The translations under genes and the position numbers were made by a program. A stretch of 9,058 bases of DNA, taken from contig DBHP01000101.1 in assembly GCA_002295705.1 (NCBI GenBank), forward strand, positions 7,106 through 16,163, written 5' to 3'. The stretch comes from Candidatus Neomicrothrix sp. UBA825 (lineage in GTDB: Bacteria > Actinomycetota > Acidimicrobiia > Acidimicrobiales > UBA8592). The stretch's first letter is position 1, and each line of letters opens with the position of its first letter. Positions 1 through 6,675 of this stretch are shown here, in pieces. The notes under the pieces were generated by a model. The model did not search any database. It was given only the letters and a program-made list of their open reading frames with translations, and was not told the DNA's origin.

Positions 1-254
1 AATGTCTAGATGCGGGGCACGAAACTCTTGAACCTACTCTTGAAGCTGAAACACAATGGGTGAATAGCTTAGAGGTCCAAGATCGTGGTTTTCTCGCTAA
101 CTGCACACCTGGCTATTACAATAACGAAGGACACACGACAACCGGCCGTGACCTTTTCAGTTCAGCACGCTACCCGGAAGGATCTGTAGCATTCTTTAAC
201 TATCTGAAGGAATGGGTTGAAAGTGAAAACTTTGATGGCCTTACGTTCACATAA
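1..254 (+). CDS. Flavin-dependent Baeyer-Villiger-type monooxygenase, C-terminal fragment
   Basis: This is the 3' end of a gene that begins before the window. The frame is open from base 3 to the TAA at 252-254, giving about 83 residues. The tail contains ETQWVNSL, then CTPGYYNNEG, then a Tyr-Pro-Glu-Gly stretch followed by FFNYLKEW and GLTFT. That order (Trp-Val, Cys-Thr-Pro-Gly-Tyr-Tyr-Asn-Asn-Glu-Gly, a hydrophobic helix ending in Trp, then a terminal Gly-Leu) is the usual end of cyclohexanone/phenylacetone-type Baeyer-Villiger monooxygenases. These enzymes are FAD and NADPH dependent and insert oxygen next to a ketone to give an ester or lactone. The Rossmann motifs lie outside the window, so the substrate class and the intactness of the enzyme cannot be judged. 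The stop codon abuts the ATG of the next gene, which implies co-transcription and translational coupling. Confidence 0.8.
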   Translation, partial: CLDAGHETLEPTLEAETQWVNSLEVQDRGFLANCTPGYYNNEGHTTTGRDLFSSARYPEGSVAFFNYLKEWVESENFDGLTFT

Positions 255-1217
255 ATGCTGAGTTACGCTGATCCACCTCTGATTCTGCGTAACGTTTTCC
301 CAAATATACAACAGGTGCAGGATCTCCTATCAACCCATGCCCCATACACTCCACTAGGTGGTTGGTATAACCCTGGAGCTGATCCTCACGCGAAAACTCG
401 TCCCATGTGGTTCCAAAATGACTGGGTTCACGACACATATGTCGCAGAGGGGTCAGAAATATTTCTTGATAACGACACATACATTGATCAGTCAAAAGCC
501 TTCTATAACGCAGATATCATAGAACCTCACAGCGTTTACGTGAATATCATGGCCGCAATAAACGATGGTGGCCCAGCTCATACAGATAATTCACGATTCC
601 ACGGACGTGAACGAGCGAATACCCCCATGTGGCTATTACGAGCAATGACGTGGTCTCACCTTTTCAACGCATATGAAATCGTTCAAGCAACAGCTATTTG
701 GTGGCTTGACGATGTGGAGGGGGGAGGATTGTTGTACTGGCCCGACGGCCCAGATCATCCACCAACAGAACACGTCGGAGATATGAAAAATACTGCACTC
801 TTGGGAGATAATCATGGAATGTTCCATCAAGTAGGACCGGTTGGCCCTTTTGATAACGGAACAGTTCTCGTAACTCCCTCAGCGCAACTTCTCCCCACAC
901 GTGAAAATACTTGGGTTGTAACCGACCATGATGAAAAGGTTTATGAGGCGCCACTCAATGCGTATCGAGTATCTGTTTTATGGAAAGCAAATGTCTATAC
1001 AAACACTGAAGAGCAAAAACATAAGCAAGCAAATCCGCTATCCATAGAGGATGTCATAACGATCTTTAATGCTGACTTGGAAGAACACGATCATGTACTT
1101 CGGCTTAGCAAAGAAAACATTGAAGATAAAAGCACTATTACAGAGATGGCAAAAATTTACCCTGAACCAAAACCAATAAATACATTACCGTCTGTCTTTG
1201 AAACCATTAGGCAATAA
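255..1217 (+). CDS. Putative Fe(II)/2-oxoglutarate-dependent oxygenase-like protein
   Basis: This 320-residue soluble protein starts at an ATG directly behind the TAA of the monooxygenase gene. No clear Shine-Dalgarno is visible, so translation is probably coupled. The fold is inferred from a 2OG-oxygenase-like layout. It has a His-x-Asp at H109-T-D111 (context GGPAHTDNSRF). A Gly-rich strand GGGLLYWPDG follows near 156-165, and a distal histidine H191 lies in MFHQVGPVG. A candidate 2OG-binding arginine is R238 in YRVSVLWKANVY. The HxVxPV pattern and the 'R-x-S-x-x-W' strand match prolyl-hydroxylase-like members, but the distal His to Arg spacing is 47 residues instead of the usual 10 or so, which implies an inserted loop. 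H225, 13 residues before R238, is an alternative third ligand. I do not recognise the subfamily. By context it would hydroxylate the same substrate as the monooxygenase, or its product. It converges on the lipoprotein gene with a 5-base gap. Confidence 0.55.
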   Translation: MLSYADPPLILRNVFPNIQQVQDLLSTHAPYTPLGGWYNPGADPHAKTRPMWFQNDWVHDTYVAEGSEIFLDNDTYIDQSKAFYNADIIEPHSVYVNIMAAINDGGPAHTDNSRFHGRERANTPMWLLRAMTWSHLFNAYEIVQATAIWWLDDVEGGGLLYWPDGPDHPPTEHVGDMKNTALLGDNHGMFHQVGPVGPFDNGTVLVTPSAQLLPTRENTWVVTDHDEKVYEAPLNAYRVSVLWKANVYTNTEEQKHKQANPLSIEDVITIFNADLEEHDHVLRLSKENIEDKSTITEMAKIYPEPKPINTLPSVFETIRQ

Positions 1218-1222
1218 CGGTT

Positions 1223-1684
1223 TTAGTTATCTCTTCCAGGTTGGGTAACCGGTGGATCTCCCGGCTCCAAACCTTTTGGGATGGATGAAAGATCAGGGTT
1301 TTCAATAAATTCCATTGAACCATAATCAAAAACCCACACATCTATATATGTTTCAGTATTTGGAAACCACCGCCAACCACACGACTCTATAAGTGCCTCA
1401 CAGCGTGCCCCCACATTCTCAAATTCTTCTTTGAGTAACCAGTGAGAACCATCGGAACTTAATTCCCACAAATCAACAGTCACGTTTTTTTGATAGTCGT
1501 ATCCGTACCCACATTCTGTACTTAACGCCTTACATCGTGCAGCGGACTCACCAGATTCACCAACAATTATCCGATCGTTCTCTTGCGATTCATTAGATGA
1601 AGAATTTGAACACCCAATCAACGCAACAAAAATTATTAACCCTAAGAAGATAAATTTAAATTTCTTTAGTCTTTTATTTAACAT
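1223..1684 (-). CDS. Small secreted lipoprotein with a duplicated two-cysteine unit
   Basis: The 153-residue product opens with a basic stretch (NKRLKKFK), a hydrophobic segment at about 11-23 and a lipobox LIGC with the modified cysteine at C25. A Ser/Asn-rich tether follows. This is a standard lipoprotein signal peptide, so the mature protein should be membrane anchored and outside the cytoplasm. The mature part contains two similar units, residues 48-75 and 92-119, offset by 44. Each has Arg-Cys-x-Ala-Leu, a second Cys seven residues later followed by Gly, an aromatic pair, and a downstream Asp-x-Trp. The spacing would suit one disulfide per unit. The C-terminus is Pro/Gly rich. I do not recognise the family and assign no function. 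It lies 113 bases downstream of the SDR gene on the same strand, too far to assume it belongs to that operon. Only a weak GAGA-type ribosome site is visible before the ATG. Confidence 0.7.
   Translation of the reverse strand: MLNKRLKKFKFIFLGLIIFVALIGCSNSSSNESQENDRIIVGESGESAARCKALSTECGYGYDYQKNVTVDLWELSSDGSHWLLKEEFENVGARCEALIESCGWRWFPNTETYIDVWVFDYGSMEFIENPDLSSIPKGLEPGDPPVTQPGRDN
1328..1411 (-). repeat. Second copy of the lipoprotein internal repeat
   Basis: These bases code residues 92-119, aligned without gaps to residues 48-75 at an offset of 44. It keeps both cysteines, Arg, Ala-Leu, Gly, the aromatic pair (here Trp-Arg-Trp) and Asp-x-Trp. Confidence 0.6.
1460..1543 (-). repeat. First copy of the lipoprotein internal repeat
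   Basis: These bases code residues 48-75. Matching positions in the second copy are R50/R94, C51/C95, A53/A97, L54/L98, C58/C102, G59/G103, Y60/W104, Y62/W106, D71/D115 and W73/W117. The similarity is at protein level and suggests an old internal duplication. Confidence 0.6.
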
Positions 1685-1797
1685 ACGTTATCTCATCAAA
1701 TTTTTTGAAAGCTGCTCATGCCAGCAGGTATATATGGTTTGACGGCTGCGTCTCCCATTTTGTTCCCGACTGATAATTTTCCCAACAACAAAGATTG
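1685..1797. other. Intergenic gap between the SDR and lipoprotein genes
   Basis: This 113-base spacer must hold the end of the SDR transcript and probably a promoter for the lipoprotein gene. A CATATATAC run on the minus strand near 1728-1737 could be a -10 element, but no convincing -35 accompanies it. No strong GC-rich hairpin with a U-tract is visible. Confidence 0.3.
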
Positions 1798-2574
1798 TTA
1801 TCTAGCTTTTGCTCCGCCACCGACACGAAGAATTTCACCACTCACCCAACTCGCTGCATCTGAGGCTAAATACAGGCAGGCAGCACCAATATCTTGAGGT
1901 GTCCCTAACCGACCTAATGGAATATTCCATTCGTCTAATATCTCATCCAACTGGTTTTCATCTTTGCCAATAGCTTTCATCATTACTTCAGTCGGAATGG
2001 CCCCAGGAGCGACAGCGTTTACTCGAATGTCCGGAGCTAATTCAGCAGATAAGGTCCATGTCAAAGAATTCGTGCCAGCCTTTGACGCACCATAATGCCC
2101 GCTTCCAGGAACTGGTCCCGAACCCGCTCCAGAAGTGATATTAATAATTGATCCCTTCGTCATGTATTTCGCCGCTGTTACGCACCCGACATAGATTGAT
2201 GTGAGATTCAAGGCCACTGTGCGATCCCACTCTTCACGAGGTAATTCTGACAATGGCATCCTCATCGGCGATCCCCCCGCATTATTCACCCATGTTGTTA
2301 ATTTCCCATATTCTGAAATCGTAGCTTTCGCTAGATCTTCCATAGCGTCATTATCGGTCACATCTGTAGTGACAGCTATGGCAGAACCACCTGATTCATT
2401 AATTTCTGTCGCAACACGATCTATTTCTTGAGTTCTTCGAGCAGCAACAACAACTGAAGCACCTGCTTCGGAAAAGGATTTAGCGATACCTTCACCGATC
2501 CCACGTCCTGCACCAGTGATCACTGCGACATGATCGGACATGTCAAAAAGTTGAGGAGTAGTTTTTCGGCTCAC
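1798..2574 (-). CDS. Short-chain dehydrogenase/reductase (SDR family oxidoreductase)
   Basis: A 258-residue classical SDR, a normal length for the family. Motifs in order: the cofactor loop TGAGRGIG (20-27), an Asp-Val after the third strand (71-72), NNAG (97-100), and the catalytic tetrad N123, S148, Y161 and K165 in YGASK. A Pro-Gly (190-191) follows, and the C-terminal region WVSGEILRVGGG is typical. The second strand ends AARR (44-47), without an acidic residue at the cofactor-selecting position, which suggests NADP(H) over NAD(H); this is inference. It should oxidise or reduce a secondary alcohol or ketone in the cytoplasm. The substrate is unknown, though steroid or cyclic-alcohol dehydrogenases of this type look similar. 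The start is GTG at 2574, chosen because a perfect AAGGAGG sits 6 bases upstream; an internal ATG at residue 12 has no such site. It is the last gene of the seven-gene minus-strand run, 11 bases after the ABM gene. Confidence 0.93.
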   Translation of the reverse strand: MSRKTTPQLFDMSDHVAVITGAGRGIGEGIAKSFSEAGASVVVAARRTQEIDRVATEINESGGSAIAVTTDVTDNDAMEDLAKATISEYGKLTTWVNNAGGSPMRMPLSELPREEWDRTVALNLTSIYVGCVTAAKYMTKGSIINITSGAGSGPVPGSGHYGASKAGTNSLTWTLSAELAPDIRVNAVAPGAIPTEVMMKAIGKDENQLDEILDEWNIPLGRLGTPQDIGAACLYLASDAASWVSGEILRVGGGAKAR

Positions 2575-2580
2575 TATTTT

Positions 2581-2587
2581 CCTCCTT
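2581..2587 (-). promoter_or_regulatory. Ribosome binding site of the SDR gene, overlapping the ABM stop codon
   Basis: On the minus strand AAGGAGG lies 6 bases before the GTG at 2574. Its first bases are shared with the TAA stop of the preceding ABM gene (reads TAAGGAGG). This fixes the GTG start and implies tight co-translation. Confidence 0.85.
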
Positions 2588-2885
2588 ACATCGATTCAAA
2601 AGTGTCGGTCTCAAATTTTTTAATTTCCCGCTCTGAAGTAGCCCAACCACCCATAGCTTTTCGAAAAGCATCTACGTGCGCAGTCCCGAAATGGTTCGTC
2701 AATGCTTGTTCATTTTCCCACATTTCGAACACACGCAATACATTATTATCCAAAGGGTCAGGGTAGAAGATGTACTCGTAACATCCTTCTTCCTGATGCG
2801 TGGCTTGCATAACTGTTTTACATGCCGCCATCACGTCATCAGTAACTCCAGCATCAAGCCTGAACGAACCCGCAATCACTATCAT
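2586..2885 (-). CDS. Antibiotic biosynthesis monooxygenase (ABM) domain protein, 99 residues
   Basis: A single-domain protein of the dimeric alpha/beta-barrel (ferredoxin-like) superfamily. It has the N-terminal strand MIVIAGSFRL, an EEGC turn (32-35) followed by a Tyr-rich strand, then VFEMWEN (52-58) with the family Glu-x-Trp, and a helix holding LTNHF (62-66). The length is normal for ABM/YgiN-like proteins. Members include cofactor-free quinone-forming monooxygenases and heme-degrading enzymes, but many are uncharacterised, so the reaction is not fixed. The start at 2885 is supported by AGAGGT 6 bases upstream. It follows the amidohydrolase gene by 20 bases and its stop overlaps the SDR ribosome site. 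It is clearly paralogous to the other ABM gene at 5166-5534: both share the order E-x-G-C, PDP, VFE-x-W and HF. Confidence 0.88.
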   Translation of the reverse strand: MIVIAGSFRLDAGVTDDVMAACKTVMQATHQEEGCYEYIFYPDPLDNNVLRVFEMWENEQALTNHFGTAHVDAFRKAMGGWATSEREIKKFETDTFESM

Positions 2886-2891
2886 CTCTGT

Positions 2892-2897
2892 ACCTCT
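2892..2897 (-). promoter_or_regulatory. Ribosome binding site of the 99-residue ABM gene
   Basis: AGAGGT on the minus strand, 6 bases before the ATG at 2885, within the 20-base gap after the amidohydrolase stop. Confidence 0.6.
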
Positions 2898-2905
2898 TTC
2901 TTTGC

Positions 2906-4186
2906 TTATGTATTGATTGTATTTTCAGGAGACACATATGGGTTATTTTGCATCAAACCGCAATGCATTACCCCTGCTTTCATAACACCAACAATACGGT
3001 CATGGTCCTGCAAGACACGAACATCAATTGATGGGTCTCCATCAACAATTACAAGGTCGGCATATTTTCCATCCTCAAGCGTCCCGACCATTCCCGCAGT
3101 ATTCGCTGCGGCTCCGCCGTCTCGCGTTGCACATAGCAACGCTTCGACATCTGACATTCCGAACAAGTCAACGAAGTACTCTAAATCTTTAGCGTTCGTT
3201 CCATGAGGCGTGATATTTAAACCGTAATCTCCTCCGACTAAAACGCGAACATTACTTTCCCGAAGTCTTTTAACAGAAGCGATCGTTTCATCAACCTCGC
3301 GCTGGTACCCGCGCTGTTCCATGGCGTCACGAGGTAGTCCTAATTGGGCTCCCTTATCAAGCAACGAAACCTCCCACGCTATGCCCGGTCCAACAAAAAT
3401 TCGGTGACGTTCAGCTTCCAGCATGGCAACAGCTTCTTCGTCAAGATAGTTAGCGTGGCCAATAATATCGACTCCGAACCGCACTGCTTGCTTCACGGCC
3501 GCTGCTGAACGTGAATGACACACCACCCGCATGCCCCTGATGTGGGCTTCGCTAACAGCAGCATCAACTTCTTCGTCGCTGTATGTTAAAACACCAGGAG
3601 GAGCATACTCATTGAGCGCTTCCCCATCTAAGAAAATCTTCACAATATCGCATTGCTTTTTGGCTAACGAACGAACGGCTTTCCGAATAGCCCAAGGACC
3701 ATCAGCAATGATCTTCTTAGAATCATCACCGCCGAAGGTTCCATCAGCGTTACTTCCAGTTGACCCCAGATCACGATCAGAGGCTGCAAGTCGCGGACCG
3801 CACACCCTGCCCTCGTTAATAGCATCACGTAACGGGACGTCTAAACCTTGAGCCGATCCAAAACTAATTGCAGAGGTGAAGCCAGACCCTAGCAGCACAC
3901 GCGCATTCTCAACCGCATCTAACATAGCAAGTGGCAATGGTTGATCATTTAACTGTTGTGGGTGCGCATTGTTATAGGAAAGATGAACATGTGATTCCGT
4001 CATACCGGGCATCACAAACTTTCCTTGCGCATCATAAACTTCCACATCCGCACCGTCATGGCGGAAATCAACTGAGGGGCCAGCGTACCTGACGAAACCA
4101 TTCGTGACCCACACGGTTCCATCATCTATTACCTCTTCATCAACACCACAAAATACTCGAGCATTATGAATAAGCATCTGTTTCAT
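2906..4186 (-). CDS. Metal-dependent amidohydrolase, imidazolonepropionase/Xaa-Arg peptidase-like
   Basis: A 426-residue amidohydrolase-superfamily enzyme. It has the split N- and C-terminal beta-sandwich (MLIHNARVF at the start, then GKYADLVIVDGDP at 373-385) around a TIM barrel. Candidate metal ligands in order: HVH (66-68) in PGMTESHVHL, K183 in VKIFLDG as the likely carboxylated bridging lysine, H224 in VVCHS, H244 in IIGHAN, and D320 in VGGDYG. This set is that of binuclear members close to imidazolonepropionase and prolidase-type Xaa-Arg peptidases. The usual Asp of PGxxDxHxH is Glu here (TESHVH). It hydrolyses an amide, lactone or related bond; the substrate is unknown. The open frame runs up to 4261, but the ATG at 4186 is chosen because AAGGGGGAG precedes it and the protein from there begins exactly like the family. 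The longer frame would overlap the upstream gene. It sits 25 bases behind the second amidohydrolase. Confidence 0.88.
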   Translation of the reverse strand: MKQMLIHNARVFCGVDEEVIDDGTVWVTNGFVRYAGPSVDFRHDGADVEVYDAQGKFVMPGMTESHVHLSYNNAHPQQLNDQPLPLAMLDAVENARVLLGSGFTSAISFGSAQGLDVPLRDAINEGRVCGPRLAASDRDLGSTGSNADGTFGGDDSKKIIADGPWAIRKAVRSLAKKQCDIVKIFLDGEALNEYAPPGVLTYSDEEVDAAVSEAHIRGMRVVCHSRSAAAVKQAVRFGVDIIGHANYLDEEAVAMLEAERHRIFVGPGIAWEVSLLDKGAQLGLPRDAMEQRGYQREVDETIASVKRLRESNVRVLVGGDYGLNITPHGTNAKDLEYFVDLFGMSDVEALLCATRDGGAAANTAGMVGTLEDGKYADLVIVDGDPSIDVRVLQDHDRIVGVMKAGVMHCGLMQNNPYVSPENTINT

Positions 4187-4188
4187 GG

Positions 4189-4197
4189 CTCCCCCTT
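4189..4197 (-). promoter_or_regulatory. Ribosome binding site deciding the amidohydrolase start
   Basis: AAGGGGGAG on the minus strand ends two bases before the ATG at 4186. It sets the start there instead of at the upstream in-frame ATG at 4261, which lies inside the preceding gene. Confidence 0.7.
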
Positions 4198-4211
4198 GAT
4201 TACATCTATCT

Positions 4212-5162
4212 CTATGGTAGACGCAATAATTGAATTGCGTTTGCTGCGAGGCCACGATCAAAATCAGTTACGACTTTCGGTGTGTCCCAACCACCAAAAT
4301 TCGTACCAAAAACCATCCTTTCCGAACCAACAGTTGAAACAACAAGATCATGTGCTGGGCCTTCTTCAAGGTGTGAATCAAACCACAACAGTTTCAGATC
4401 CTCGGCGAAAGTAGATTCAGTACCAAGGAAAGTAGCCATAGATTCAAACCGCTGTTTCAGAAAAGTAATCGCGCCGCCACCATGAGAAATACAGACATCT
4501 AGTTTTGGGTGCCTATGCATCACGCCACCAAGCACAAGAGAAGCTACAGCTATTGTCTCCTCGTAGGCATATCCAAGAATGAGATCAAGTCCAAAACGTG
4601 AAAGCCGTTCATCGGATGCCCCCCGAATTCCATTATTTGTAGCTGGATGAATCAATAAAGGAATATCTAAATCAACAACAGTTTGATAAAACACATCCAG
4701 TTTCGGATCATCTAAACAAAACCCGTAATCAGTTCCAATGTAGGCTGCAATCAAACCCAAATCATGTACAGATCGTTCTAATTCTTCGCATGCTAATTCT
4801 GGATCTTGCAAAGGTACAGATGCAGCTCCCAATAAGCGATCCTTAAATGGGTCAATGTGCTTCACCATCGCATCGTTTGATGATTTCGCAAAATCTAAAG
4901 CGTCTTCAGCATTGATATGTCCAAAGAATGAAAGCGGGTTAGGGGACAGTAACTGTAGATCTACTCCCAACGTATCCATAGCTTCCACTCGTCTTTCCGC
5001 ATCCATAAAGACACTTCCCCTATACGGGACACGCATGACATAATCTCCAACCCTAAAGTCTTGCACTTTCTCACTGGAACTCAGTTCAGGGCCGTACTTA
5101 CCTGCAGCTCCAAAGCTCTCTTCAAGCACCACATGGGCATGAAGATCAATCACCATTGACAT
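4212..5162 (-). CDS. ACMSD-type amidohydrolase (amidohydrolase 2 family)
   Basis: A 316-residue TIM-barrel protein of the family of 2-amino-3-carboxymuconate semialdehyde decarboxylase, resorcylate decarboxylases and related hydrolases. The N-terminus has IDLHAH (H8, H10). LLIHPA gives H172, ISHGGG gives the catalytic-type H227, and a C-terminal VFGTNFGGWD follows. In most relatives that last motif is FGSD/FGTD, whose Asp binds the metal. Here the position is N288, with D293 five residues further on. The enzyme should act in the cytoplasm as a decarboxylase or a C-C/ester hydrolase on a carbocyclic or aromatic intermediate; the exact reaction is not readable. The ATG at 5162 is 3 bases after the ABM stop, with a second ATG at 5156. 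No good Shine-Dalgarno is seen, so translation is probably coupled to the ABM gene. Confidence 0.87.
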   Translation of the reverse strand: MSMVIDLHAHVVLEESFGAAGKYGPELSSSEKVQDFRVGDYVMRVPYRGSVFMDAERRVEAMDTLGVDLQLLSPNPLSFFGHINAEDALDFAKSSNDAMVKHIDPFKDRLLGAASVPLQDPELACEELERSVHDLGLIAAYIGTDYGFCLDDPKLDVFYQTVVDLDIPLLIHPATNNGIRGASDERLSRFGLDLILGYAYEETIAVASLVLGGVMHRHPKLDVCISHGGGAITFLKQRFESMATFLGTESTFAEDLKLLWFDSHLEEGPAHDLVVSTVGSERMVFGTNFGGWDTPKVVTDFDRGLAANAIQLLRLP

Positions 5163-5165
5163 CGA

Positions 5166-5534
5166 TTATGTATCAGTCCCATACGCACTTGATACAGCGT
5201 CAAAACGGAATTTCTTATCAGCGTTATAGACAGGGCCTCTATCCTCTGACATATATAACCGGTTTTCAGATGCAATGAAGCCATCACATCCATGCAAAAC
5301 CTCAACCATTGCCGCATAGTTAGGATGATCAAAATGCGCAGCCAGATTTTCAGCATCGGTCCATAACTCAAACACTTGAATATGGGTGGGTTCTGCTGGA
5401 TCAGGTGCGAAGCAATACGCCAAACAACCCGCTTCATCATTTCGAGTAGCTGCCTGTACCGCAGCTGTCTTCGCAACAGTGACATCACGATCCTCTTGAG
5501 TCTCAAAAGATAGCGTCGCAGTGATAATAATCAT
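5166..5534 (-). CDS. Antibiotic biosynthesis monooxygenase (ABM) domain protein, 122 residues
   Basis: The second ABM/YgiN-like protein of the run. It has the strand MIIITATLSF, a DEAGC turn (33-37), PDP (44-46), VFELW (54-58) and the helix ENLAAHF (62-68). After the ABM core it carries a tail from about residue 85 to 122, longer than in the 99-residue paralogue, which may contribute to the dimer or to a substrate lid. The reaction is not fixed by sequence; ABM proteins often oxidise phenols to quinones without cofactor. Start ATG at 5534, preceded by GGAGGG. It is followed after 3 bases by the ACMSD-type amidohydrolase, so the two are likely made in equal amounts and may act in sequence. Confidence 0.87.
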   Translation of the reverse strand: MIIITATLSFETQEDRDVTVAKTAAVQAATRNDEAGCLAYCFAPDPAEPTHIQVFELWTDAENLAAHFDHPNYAAMVEVLHGCDGFIASENRLYMSEDRGPVYNADKKFRFDAVSSAYGTDT

Positions 5535-5537
5535 GTT

Positions 5538-5543
5538 CCCTCC
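5538..5543 (-). promoter_or_regulatory. Ribosome binding site of the 122-residue ABM gene
   Basis: GGAGGG on the minus strand, three bases before the ATG at 5534, inside the 53-base gap behind the dehydrogenase-like gene. The gap shows no clear terminator. Confidence 0.65.
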
Positions 5544-5587
5544 AAACTATTACTTGGACCGTAGCGCGTTTACGTCACTAGCGGTAG

Positions 5588-6646
5588 TTAGCTCGCTAAT
5601 GGGCGTCCAAACAGCTTTGTATCATGCCAACTAGCAAGGAAAGATTCAGCACGGTAACACGCACCAAGAAACAAACCATCTTCATGCTTCGATGATTCTG
5701 TTAAAGCATCACTAATCATTGAGGTTGCAGAAGCAATAACATCAGAGGAGGTTTCATTATCTTTTGGCCAGGCTGCAAAAATCGGACCAGCAACAGCAAG
5801 AAAATCCGGAGCAACAACAGTGCCTTTCCGTTGAAGCATCGCTAGCGCTCTCGCAGTGAACGGAATCGGCTGATGCGGAATCAACGCCTGTACTTGCAGC
5901 TTTTCGGCAGTGACGTGACTTACCGCACCCATTTTTGAACCAGCAAAGAGAATATCTGCACCTGATTGAAAGACTTTCCATGCAGGTTCCGCCTCACCGT
6001 CAGAAGATTTTACAAAATCAATACCACCCTCATCCCACTGACTTCGTATCTCTTCAGCGTCCAAACCATCACTATTGCTGATGGAACCTGAAAGGGTAGA
6101 AATGGAAACAACTTTGCCGCCCCGCTCAGCGATCAGATCCATCATCGCAGGGCCATGACTGCCAAAACCCTCAATGGACACCGTTTTATCTTCAAGTCCG
6201 CTTAATTGTTCAGCCACCACAATCGGACCAAGCGCCGTTAAATAAGTCCCTAACTGATCTGCACCCTGTTCAGAGAAACGCATAGCAGAACGGGCATCTA
6301 CCTCAACCAGTTTTGCAAAAGATGATGGAGCAATGCCTTTCCCAGCATCCAAGCCTAAACTTCCAGACCCAACATCATCTCCAAGTTCAGATACAAAGTT
6401 TTCAATAGCTTCCTCTTTCTCATCAGGAGTAGCATTTATACCACCTGAGGCCCCGCCTCGTTGCATGTCAAAAGAAGCAAATGTGTACGTCATAGATCGT
6501 GCAAGGTCTTTAGCTCCGCCTTGGAGGATCTTTTTTGCACTACGAACAATCCCGAATGATGGAACATCAATCAGATCAGTTACAACAAAAGCATTGGTTG
6601 AAGATAATTTCCTTAACCCCACATTCCCATTGTGGCATGACAACAC
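5588..6646 (-). CDS. Glu/Leu/Phe/Val dehydrogenase-like protein lacking the active-site lysines
   Basis: About 352 residues with the amino-acid dehydrogenase layout. An N-terminal substrate/dimerisation part (GLRKL, RSMTYTFA, RGGASGGI) is followed by a Rossmann domain. That domain has VSIEGFGSHGPAMMDL (156-171), the strand ADILFAGS, and VVAPDFLAVAGPIFAAW near 277-293, like the family's 'PDFxxNAGG'. In leucine dehydrogenase the two active-site lysines sit 12 apart in RGMTYKAA and GGGKAVI. Here the aligned residues are T55 and S67, also 12 apart. D100 in LDAGKG may match the catalytic Asp. Oxidative deamination of an amino acid is therefore doubtful; NAD(P) binding remains plausible. The GTG at 6646 has no ribosome site, and family similarity (HFAVLSCHN...GLRK) starts a few codons earlier, so the start is uncertain; only ATT or other rare codons are available upstream before a TGA. 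It lies 29 bases behind the prenyl synthase. Confidence 0.8.
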   Translation of the reverse strand: MLSCHNGNVGLRKLSSTNAFVVTDLIDVPSFGIVRSAKKILQGGAKDLARSMTYTFASFDMQRGGASGGINATPDEKEEAIENFVSELGDDVGSGSLGLDAGKGIAPSSFAKLVEVDARSAMRFSEQGADQLGTYLTALGPIVVAEQLSGLEDKTVSIEGFGSHGPAMMDLIAERGGKVVSISTLSGSISNSDGLDAEEIRSQWDEGGIDFVKSSDGEAEPAWKVFQSGADILFAGSKMGAVSHVTAEKLQVQALIPHQPIPFTARALAMLQRKGTVVAPDFLAVAGPIFAAWPKDNETSSDVIASATSMISDALTESSKHEDGLFLGACYRAESFLASWHDTKLFGRPLAS

Positions 6647-6675
6647 GGCGAAATGGCTAACTTTTAGAAATCTAA

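Noticed and set aside
1760..1788. A hairpin (TTGTT ... AACAA) as terminator after the SDR gene
   Set aside because: The stem is only five mostly A/T pairs with mismatched C runs inside and a long loop, and there is no following U-tract.
2676..3206. A 176-codon open frame on the plus strand
   Set aside because: It lies opposite the ABM and amidohydrolase genes, which have clear family motifs and ribosome sites. Its translation shows no recognisable motif.
4187..4261. A longer N-terminus for the imidazolonepropionase-like amidohydrolase
   Set aside because: It would overlap the upstream gene, carries no family similarity, and the ATG at 4186 has a strong ribosome site.
5150..5506. A 118-codon open frame on the minus strand in another frame over the 122-residue ABM gene
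   Set aside because: It is nearly coextensive with a gene whose product matches the ABM family, and its own translation looks like noise.
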